NCBI GenBank assembly: GCA_002408385.1
Contig: DHSB01000100.1
Span: 1-8,972 of the forward strand
Length of the DNA stretch: 8,972 nt
Direction of reading: 5' to 3'
Source of the DNA: Myxococcales bacterium UBA5297
GTDB taxonomy: Bacteria > Myxococcota > Myxococcia > Myxococcales > UBA5297
The notes beneath the pieces were generated by a model. The model worked only from the letters and a program-made list of their open reading frames with translations, ran no database searches and was not told the origin of the DNA. The position numbers were made by a program, and so were the translations under genes. This document shows, in pieces, positions 1 through 5,028 of the stretch; position 1 is the first letter of the stretch; the number at the start of each line of letters is the position of its first letter.

Positions 1-73
1 TCAGTTGCAGATCTGCACCCATCCGAATAGAGGGGACGCTCCGAAACGAGGAGAAAGGAGGCAACCGCGGAGA

Positions 74-415
74 CCGTTGGCCCGCCCCCTCCCCTCCCAA
101 ACGGCGCGCACGTCCACCGTGCTCGACTCGATCAGCGAGGGCGCGCCTGGGAGGGGCGATCGCTCGTGCTGGCCTTCCCCATACCGGCTTGATCGCACTG
201 CAACACGCGCGAACGCGGCTTGTCGTCTCGATCTCATCAGCGCCCGAAGGGCGGGGCTTCCACAGGGCCGCGCGTAAAGGCGAACCACGGTCGATCAGGA
301 GAAGACGCGTCGCGTTCAGCACGGGCGATCGCCCCTCCCAGCCGCGCGCAACCAGCTTCGAAACGAGCACGGCGTGCAAGCGCGGCGTTTGGGAGGGGAG
401 GGGGCGGGCCAACGG
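74..415. repeat. Long imperfect inverted repeat (MITE-like palindromic element)
   Basis: Positions 74-103 are the exact reverse complement of 386-415 (30 of 30 bases). Inside these ends the arms stay similar: 147-171 pairs with 317-341 (one mismatch in 25), and all matches share one symmetry centre near 244, where a small palindrome (about 241-253) sits. The result is a 342-bp palindrome that could form a cruciform, or a long hairpin if transcribed. It contains no credible coding sequence, and I see no target-site duplication next to the ends. The arm motif GCCCCCTCCC followed by CGGCGCGC recurs in the palindrome at 7687-7706. It may be a transposase-less miniature element or a structural repeat; that identity is inference, while the repeat itself is directly visible. 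Confidence 0.8.
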
Positions 416-785
416 AGCTCGCGGCCAGCACAATCCTCCAGTGCCTGCACAAGCCAAAGCATCTCGGCCAATCCGAGCGAGGCATTGAGAAACCGAGGGA
501 GAGAGGGTTTCGGGGTGGGGAGCAGCGCCCCGGAGCTCGCGGCCAGCACAATCCTCTGGTGCCTGTACAAGCCAAAGCATCTCGGCCAATTCGAGCGAGG
601 CATTGAGAAACCGAGGGAGAGAGGGTTTCGGGGTGGGGAGCAGAGCCCCGGAGCTCGCGGCCAGCACAATCCTCCGGTGCCTGCACAAGCCAAAGCATCT
701 CGGCCAATCCGAGCGAGGCATTGAGAAACCGAGGGAGAGAGGGTTTCGGGGTGGGGGAGCACCGCCCCAGAAACTCGCGCCAGCT
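414..785. repeat. 118-bp tandem repeat, three full copies plus a fragment
   Basis: Units begin with GGAGCTCGCGGCCAGC at 414, 532 and 650. Two steps are 118 bp, and the last copy has one extra G. A degenerate fourth start lies at about 769-785. Copies are nearly identical, differing at a handful of bases such as CTCCAGTGCCTGCAC against CTCTGGTGCCTGTAC. Each unit contains two small inverted repeats, CTCGG/CCGAG and GAAACC/GGTTTC, and ends in TTTCGGGGTGGGG. The period is not a multiple of three, so reading frames shift between copies, which argues against coding. The whole unit is conserved, with no repeat/spacer alternation, so it is not CRISPR. The array begins where the right end of the 74-415 palindrome stops. 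Confidence 0.9.
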
Positions 786-966
786 CGATGTCCGCCTGCC
801 GGTACGAGTCCCCGATCGGCCCCGAGCCAGAAACGACGAGCAAGGGAGCGTTCGGCACAGCGCGGCAGACCGTCGTGCGCGGGCCCGCAGATCCGATCGG
901 GTTCGCGAGCGCGGGGTCGAAACACCCCCGGGAAATCCGCCAAGTCCGCCCGGCCTCAGGCTCCAC
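769..966 (-). other. Possible gene remnant downstream of the EEP-family gene
   Basis: An open frame with a GTG at 966-964 overlaps the end of the preceding minus-strand gene by 11 bases. For about 65 residues it reads plausibly like protein, including PNAPLLVVSGSGPIGDSY, before it runs into the 118-bp repeat array, where the frame has no meaning. I recognise no family, and no ribosome-binding site is evident. It could be the stump of a gene broken by repeat expansion, part of a larger dispersed repeat, or chance in GC-rich DNA. I favour non-coding or remnant. Confidence 0.2.
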
Positions 967-1738
967 CGACGCGAAGACCGGCCCTCCGGTCTCCGCTCCC
1001 GGGCACGCTCACCTCGGCGACCAAGAGGTGGTGGTCCGACGCGTCGGTCCGCTCGACGCGCGCGGCGGCGGGCACAACCTCCGGCGAGGCGAACAGGTAG
1101 TCGATTCGCACCGCGGGAAGCAGCCGGCCGAGCGGGTGCGTGCCTCCGCGTCCCTTGCCCGCCGCTCGGAAGAGGTCGACGAGCTTCGAGGTGAGCTCCC
1201 GGTACATCGGGCTGAGCGACACGTCGTTGAAGTCGCCGAGCAGCACGCAAGGGCTCGCGTCGGCGAGCAGGCCGAGGATCCGTCGCGCCTGGCCGAGCCG
1301 CAGCCCGGAGCGGCCGATGCGGTGGCTGAGGTGCGTGACCGCGACGGTCACCTCGCCGTCCGGGTGTGCGAGCCTCGCGCGACCGAGCACGCGCGGCTCG
1401 ACGCCTTCGGGCACCGGCAGCCTGTCCTGGCGCGGGGCCGCGAGCGGGAAGCGCGAGAGCAGGGCGAGGCCGTACTCGCCGCCGTCGCGCTCGAGCGCCG
1501 GGAAGAACTGGTGGTGGGCAAAGCCCGCCTCGCGCGCGAGCAGCGCGGCCTGATCGAGGCCCGACGACCGGCCCGTGCAGCGGTCGACCTCCTGGAGCGC
1601 GACCACGTCAGCGGCGACCGATTTGAGGCGGGAGACGATGCCGGGCAGCCCCCTGCGGCAAGACTGCAGGTTCCAGCTCGCGAGGCGCAGCGGGCGGGAG
1701 GAGGGCGCCTGCTCGCCGAGGGTCGATGGGCTGGTCAA
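956..1738 (-). CDS. Endonuclease/exonuclease/phosphatase-family hydrolase
   Basis: The 260-residue protein carries the ordered motifs of the EEP (DNase I-like) fold: SWNLQS with Asn23, LQEVD with the metal-binding Glu50, EYGLALLSRFP around 88-98, THLSH at 135-139, LLGDFND with Asp169 and Asn171, RIDYLF with Asp213, and SDHH with Asp235-His236 near the end. The catalytic set looks complete, so it should be an active Mg-dependent phosphodiesterase or phosphatase. The substrate (DNA, phospholipid or phosphoinositide-like) cannot be read from sequence. No signal peptide is visible, suggesting a cytoplasmic location. The start is a TTG, chosen because a strong AAGGAGG (1749-1755) lies 10 bases upstream. 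The gene is divergent from dapB across 193 bp, and its end meets the repeat island. Confidence 0.85.
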   Translation of the reverse strand: MTSPSTLGEQAPSSRPLRLASWNLQSCRRGLPGIVSRLKSVAADVVALQEVDRCTGRSSGLDQAALLAREAGFAHHQFFPALERDGGEYGLALLSRFPLAAPRQDRLPVPEGVEPRVLGRARLAHPDGEVTVAVTHLSHRIGRSGLRLGQARRILGLLADASPCVLLGDFNDVSLSPMYRELTSKLVDLFRAAGKGRGGTHPLGRLLPAVRIDYLFASPEVVPAAARVERTDASDHHLLVAEVSVPGSGDRRAGLRVGGA

Positions 1739-1877
1739 ATCCGCGGTGCCTCCTTGGAGCGGAGAGACGCTAACAGCGCGGGCCCGAAAACCATGAGGGC
1801 CCGGCCGGCAGCGGCTCGACTCGTCGTGTGACGGGCACGCGGGGCCGCGCGCGCCCCGTCGGCCGGGGCTCGAGCGT

Positions 1878-1907
1878 CCGACAGCTCACAAGGTCGCGTG
1901 CTATCCT
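1878..1907 (+). promoter_or_regulatory. Candidate sigma70-type promoter for the dapB operon
   Basis: CCGACA (1878-1883) and TATCCT (1902-1907), the latter preceded by TGC as an extended -10, are 18 bases apart. They would start transcription near 1914, just upstream of the GGAGGG ribosome-binding site (1922-1927) and the dapB ATG at 1932. The match to consensus is partial, so this rests mainly on position. Confidence 0.35.
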
Positions 1908-1931
1908 TCCGCGCCTTGCTCGGAGGGACAG

Positions 1932-2732
1932 ATGATCCGCACAGTCGTCACCGGGGTTTCAGGCAGGATGGGCAGCTCGATAGTGCGCTACGTGCGCGAC
2001 GCCGACGACCTGGAGCTGGTCGGCGCGACCGAGCGGCCCGGCAGCGGCAACATCGGCCTCGACGTGGGGCTCGCCTGCCGGCTCGGCAACTTCGAGGTCC
2101 CCATCGTCGACGACCTCGCCAAGGCGATAGGCAAGGCCGACGTGGTCATCGACTTCAGCATCGCCGAGGCCTCGGTCGGCCACGCGCGAATCTGCGCCGA
2201 GCACAAGGTGCCGCTGGTCGTCGGCACGACCGGCCTGACGGCCAAGGCCAAGGCCGACATCGTCGCCGCCTCGGAGAGGGTCGCCATCCTGATGGCGCCG
2301 AACATGAGCGTCGGGGTCAACCTGATGCTGCGGCTGGTCGAGCAGGCCGCGCGGGTGCTCGGCGGCTCGTGCGACATCGAGATCGTCGAGATGCACCACC
2401 GGCTCAAGAAAGACGCGCCCTCGGGGACGGCCCTGCGGCTCGGCGAGATAACCGCGCAGGCGACCGGGCGCGACCCGGCGACCGACCTGAAGCTCTCGCG
2501 CGTCGGGCAGATAGGCGAGCGGCCCAAGGGCGAGATCGGCATCCAGGCCCTGCGCGGCGGGGACATCGCCGGCGAGCACACCGTCTACTTCGCGAGCGAG
2601 GGCGAGCGGCTGGAGATCACCCACCGCGCCTTCAGTCGTGATCAGTTCGCGCTCGGTGCGCTGCGGGCCGCGCGCTTCCTCGTCGGCAAGCCGCCCGGGC
2701 TCTACGACATGGGGGCTGTGCTCGGCTTCTGA
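1932..2732 (+). CDS. dapB: 4-hydroxy-tetrahydrodipicolinate reductase
   Basis: DapB performs the NAD(P)H-dependent reduction step of the diaminopimelate pathway, supplying lysine and meso-DAP for peptidoglycan in the cytoplasm. The 266-residue length fits the family (E. coli about 273). The N-terminal dinucleotide-binding motif is GVSGRMG (8-14), followed by VVIDFS (71-76), the VVGTTG loop (96-101) and APNMSVGVN (122-130). The catalytic signature HHRLKKDAPSGTA (155-167) keeps both histidines, the general-acid Lys159 and the substrate-binding SGT. The C-terminal segment GEHTVYF...HRAFSRDQFALGAL is also typical. The ATG follows GGAGGG by four bases. The stop overlaps the next start as TGATG, making this the first gene of a coupled operon. 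Confidence 0.97.
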   Translation: MIRTVVTGVSGRMGSSIVRYVRDADDLELVGATERPGSGNIGLDVGLACRLGNFEVPIVDDLAKAIGKADVVIDFSIAEASVGHARICAEHKVPLVVGTTGLTAKAKADIVAASERVAILMAPNMSVGVNLMLRLVEQAARVLGGSCDIEIVEMHHRLKKDAPSGTALRLGEITAQATGRDPATDLKLSRVGQIGERPKGEIGIQALRGGDIAGEHTVYFASEGERLEITHRAFSRDQFALGALRAARFLVGKPPGLYDMGAVLGF

Positions 2733-3511
2733 TGCGCCTGTGCCGCTGCCAGATCGACGGGGAGCCGCATTTCGCGCTGATCGAGGGCGAGGAGCTCGCG
2801 CTGCTCGCCGAGCCGCCGTTCTCTCGCATCGTCCGCTCGGGCCGGCGCGTGTCGTTCGAGGCGGCGAGGCTGCTCGCGCCGGTCGAGCCCTCGAAGATCG
2901 TCTGCGTCGGCCTCAACTACCGGGCCCACGCCGCCGAGCTGCGGATGGCGCTGCCCGAGCACCCGCTGCTCTTCCTCAAGCCGCCTTCGGCGCTGCTCGC
3001 TCCCGGGGCCGACATCCTGCTGCCAAAGGAGAGCGCCGAGGTGCACTACGAGGCCGAGCTCGCCGTGGTCATCGGCCGGCGCTGCCGGCGCGTGAGCCCC
3101 GAGCAGGCGCACGCCTGTGTGCTCGGCTTCACCTGCATCAACGACGTGACCGCCCGCGACCTGCAGCGCGCCGAGGTCCAGTTCACGCGGGCCAAGGGGT
3201 TCGACACCTTCGCCCCGCTCGGCCCCTGGATCCAGACCGGGCTCGACCCGAGCAGCCTGGCGGTCGGCGCGCGGGTGAACGGGACGGTCCGGCAGGCCGG
3301 CTCCACCGCGGACATGGTCTTCGGCGCCTTCGAGCTCGTCTCCTTCGTCTCGCAAGGAATGACGCTGCTGCCGGGTGACGTTCTGGCTACGGGAACTCCG
3401 CCCGGGGTGGGCCCGCTCGTCGCCGGGGATGAGGTGGAGATCGAGGTGGAAGGCATCGGCGTGCTCCGCAATCGCGTGCGAAACGAGGAGCGCTCGTCAA
3501 CGGGTGAATGA
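2732..3511 (+). CDS. Fumarylacetoacetate hydrolase (FAH) family protein
   Basis: The 259-residue protein has the FAH C-terminal fold. It shows KIVCVGLNYRAHAAE (55-69), LFLKPPSAL (80-88), the metal-binding YEAEL with Glu107 and Glu109, the third metal ligand in CINDVTARD (Asp138), AKGFDTFAPLGPW (154-166) and ATGTPPGVGPL (219-229). A short N-terminal region precedes the catalytic domain, as in many bacterial members. The family includes acylpyruvate hydrolases, oxaloacetate decarboxylases or tautomerases, and homoprotocatechuate-pathway hydrolases or isomerases; these motifs do not separate them. Its ATG overlaps the dapB stop by one base and no strong ribosome-binding site is seen, so it is probably translationally coupled. 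No aromatic-catabolism genes are nearby, so a housekeeping metabolite-repair role is possible but inferred. Confidence 0.9.
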   Translation: MRLCRCQIDGEPHFALIEGEELALLAEPPFSRIVRSGRRVSFEAARLLAPVEPSKIVCVGLNYRAHAAELRMALPEHPLLFLKPPSALLAPGADILLPKESAEVHYEAELAVVIGRRCRRVSPEQAHACVLGFTCINDVTARDLQRAEVQFTRAKGFDTFAPLGPWIQTGLDPSSLAVGARVNGTVRQAGSTADMVFGAFELVSFVSQGMTLLPGDVLATGTPPGVGPLVAGDEVEIEVEGIGVLRNRVRNEERSSTGE

Positions 3512-4002
3512 TGCAGGTCTTTCTCGGCTTGGGCTCGAATCTCGGCAACCGCGAACAAAACCTCGCGCAGGCGATAGCCCGCCTCGCAGCTCTGCCGGAC
3601 ACCGAGGTGCGGAAGAGATCCTCGATCTACGAAAGCAAGCCCATTGGGCCGGAGCAGCCCGACTTTCTCAACGCGGCCATCGAGATCAAAACCTCGCTTG
3701 CGCCCAGCGCGCTGCTCACCGAGTGCAAGAGGATCGAGCGCGAGCTGGGGCGCGTCGACGGGCCGCGCTGGGGCCCGCGCCCGCTCGACATCGACCTGCT
3801 GTTGGCCGACCAGATCGTGGCTGAGCCGCAGCTCCAAGTGCCGCACCTCGAGCTGCACAAGCGCGCCTTCGCGCTGCTGCCGATGTGCGAGCTCGCGCCG
3901 GAGGCCGTCCATCCGGTCTTCGGCTGGAAGCTGTGCGAGCTGCTCGCCGACGTCGCCGACCAGCAGGTGTGCCGAGTCGGCGACTTCTACGTCGAGACCT
4001 GA
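3508..4002 (+). CDS. folK: 2-amino-4-hydroxy-6-hydroxymethyldihydropteridine pyrophosphokinase (HPPK)
   Basis: HPPK transfers pyrophosphate from ATP to 6-hydroxymethyl-7,8-dihydropterin in folate synthesis. The 164-residue length matches stand-alone FolK. Visible features are the N-terminal FLGLGSNLGNRE (5-16), SSIYESKPIG (38-47), PDFLNAAIEI (51-60) and the family signature RWGPRPLDIDLLL (87-99), whose Asp94 and Asp96 correspond to the Mg ligands. VPHLELHKRAFALLPMCELAP (111-131) follows. The first ATG (3508) overlaps the upstream stop as ATGA; a second ATG at 3511 would give a protein one residue shorter. No folB or folP is attached here. It is the last gene of the dapB operon, and no clear terminator follows. 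Confidence 0.96.
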   Translation: MMQVFLGLGSNLGNREQNLAQAIARLAALPDTEVRKRSSIYESKPIGPEQPDFLNAAIEIKTSLAPSALLTECKRIERELGRVDGPRWGPRPLDIDLLLADQIVAEPQLQVPHLELHKRAFALLPMCELAPEAVHPVFGWKLCELLADVADQQVCRVGDFYVET

Positions 4003-4290
4003 AGGGCGCGGTGCGCCGTGGGCTGGACATCGCCGCGGCCGATCGGAGCGCCGCCCTTCATGGCGGCGTGCCGTGGAGCGGATCCGCTGCGCACGCCCGT
4101 ACCCTCCCGCACGCTCGCCGAACCTTCGTCATCAGGCTCGCTGCCAGCCGCCGGCCATCCGTGGCTCGAGCAGCGAACAGGGGAGCGGGCAGCCCGACCG
4201 TCCGCAGCGCAGATTAGCGCGGCGAAACTCGGGCGCCGGCTGCGGCCGGTGCGGGGGCTGGCTTGCGCCAGCCTTGCGTGGGAGGGCTGT
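4003..4290 (+). other. Intergenic leader upstream of the small lipoprotein gene
   Basis: This stretch of 288 bases carries no gene that I can support. It is open in frame with the downstream lipoprotein, but the signal peptide beginning at 4291 shows the extension is not translated. GAAGGGCG (4001-4008) and CGCCCTTC (4052-4059) form a distant inverted repeat. A tighter hairpin, GGCTGGC-TTGC-GCCAGCC (4256-4273), ends eight bases before the ribosome-binding site GGAGG (4281-4285). It could affect translation or mRNA stability. No confident promoter was found. Confidence 0.4.
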
Positions 4291-4728
4291 ATGAGTAGAG
4301 CGCTTTCGATCGTCATCGCAGCAGGCGTGCTTCTCCTCGCGGGGACCGCATGCAGGGACCAGCAGCGGGAAGAGCAACAGCCAGGACAGCAACCGGGCAC
4401 CGGCGGCGCAGGCAAGCAGGACCAGCAGGCGCAGGGGCAACAGCAGAAGGAGCAGACCATCACCGGGCGCGTGGCGAGCGTCGACCGCGACAGCCTCACG
4501 GTGCTCGACACCCGGCGCAACGAGGTCGTCGAGCTGAAGGTGCCGGGCGACGCGCAGGTGATGCGCGAGGGCCAGCGCATCTCGGTCGAGGACATCTCCG
4601 AAGGCGCCGAGGTCCGGGCCAGCTACACGATGGACCGGGACCAGAAGGTCGTCAGGTCGCTGACGGTGACGAGCGAGCCGCGGAAAGGCCAGCAGCAGCA
4701 GAGAGAGCAAGAGCAGCCGCAGCCGTAG
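4291..4728 (+). CDS. Small Gln-rich putative lipoprotein (DUF5666/OB-like core)
   Basis: The 145-residue protein begins with a signal peptide (MSRALSIVIAAGVLLLAGTAC). Cys21 is the likely lipidation site, although Gly at -3 is a weak lipobox residue. Residues 22-54 are low complexity, rich in Gln, Gly and Glu. A compact beta-rich core follows, starting TITGRVASVDRDSLTVLD (56-73) and running to about residue 128; this resembles the small DUF5666-type beta-barrel domains of secreted proteins. A second Gln-rich tail ends the protein (134-145). The start is fixed by GGAGG (4281-4285) five bases upstream of the ATG and by the signal peptide. It probably sits on the periplasmic face of a membrane. 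No enzymatic residues are apparent, and the function is unknown. Confidence 0.8.
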   Translation: MSRALSIVIAAGVLLLAGTACRDQQREEQQPGQQPGTGGAGKQDQQAQGQQQKEQTITGRVASVDRDSLTVLDTRRNEVVELKVPGDAQVMREGQRISVEDISEGAEVRASYTMDRDQKVVRSLTVTSEPRKGQQQQREQEQPQP

Positions 4729-4843
4729 CGCGCCCGCGGCTCATGAGGTCGAGGAGGCCGGGCCTTGGCTGGCTGTGTCCCGTGAACGAACAGCCGATCG
4801 CCGAAAAGCCTGCGCGCGAGCCGTAGAACCACCGCGCGAGCAA

Positions 4844-4897
4844 TGTGAAAGTCGCCTCTCCCGCGCTTGCGCGGGAAGAGGAGATTTAGGGGTGGGG
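4844..4897. repeat. Palindromic repeat element with GTGAAAG start and TTTAGGGGTGGGG end
   Basis: Within the 300-base gap between convergent genes (4729-5028) this element starts TGTGAAAG. It forms a 12-bp stem (4855-4866 with 4869-4881, one bulged A) and ends TTTAGGGGTGGGG. The same start and end occur around the palindrome at 7680-7770, and the same end closes each 118-bp unit at 414-768. It could act as a bidirectional transcription barrier between the two convergent genes, but no T-tract follows. The rest of the gap holds the hairpins listed separately and no gene. Confidence 0.6.
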
Positions 4898-4947
4898 CCC
4901 TCCGACTTCGGCCCTCGCAAGCGCGGCCTCCTGACCTCGAGGTTCGT

Positions 4948-4982
4948 CGCCCGGCAGCAGGATTCGATCTTCTTGCCGGGCG
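4948..4982. repeat. Perfect 9-bp inverted repeat between convergent genes
   Basis: CGCCCGGCA (4948-4956) and TGCCGGGCG (4974-4982) are exact reverse complements enclosing 17 bases, which themselves contain GAT/ATC. It lies just beyond the terminator-like hairpin of the minus-strand lipoprotein gene and may reinforce termination or protect mRNA 3' ends. Confidence 0.5.
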
Positions 4983-4986
4983 CCGG

Positions 4987-5009
4987 AAACGCCAGCACGA
5001 AGGCTGGCG
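4987..5009 (-). terminator. Weak candidate intrinsic terminator of the large lipoprotein gene
   Basis: Read on the minus strand, 19 bases after the TGA, CGCCAGC-CTTCGT-GCTGGCG forms a 7-bp GC stem with a six-base loop, followed by only three T's. The position is right for a terminator, but the short T-run makes efficiency doubtful. Confidence 0.45.
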
Positions 5010-5028
5010 CACCGTCCGCGGCGCCTCG

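Noticed and set aside
414..768. CRISPR array
   Set aside because: The whole 118-bp unit is conserved, with no short repeat alternating with variable spacers, and no cas gene is present.
237..1250. Minus-strand frames running through the 118-bp repeats
   Set aside because: The period of 118 is not a multiple of three, so the same peptide appears in a different frame in each copy, which is not how a repeat protein behaves.
788..1831. Plus-strand open frame opposite the EEP-family gene
   Set aside because: The minus frame carries the full set of EEP catalytic motifs; the plus frame is compositionally biased and has no recognisable motif.
4001..4059. Terminator of the dapB operon formed by GAAGGGCG and CGCCCTTC
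   Set aside because: The arms are separated by 43 bases and no T-tract follows, so it does not resemble an intrinsic terminator.
4018..4290. N-terminal extension of the small lipoprotein
   Set aside because: The extension has no conserved motif, and the signal peptide with a GGAGG five bases upstream fixes the start at 4291.
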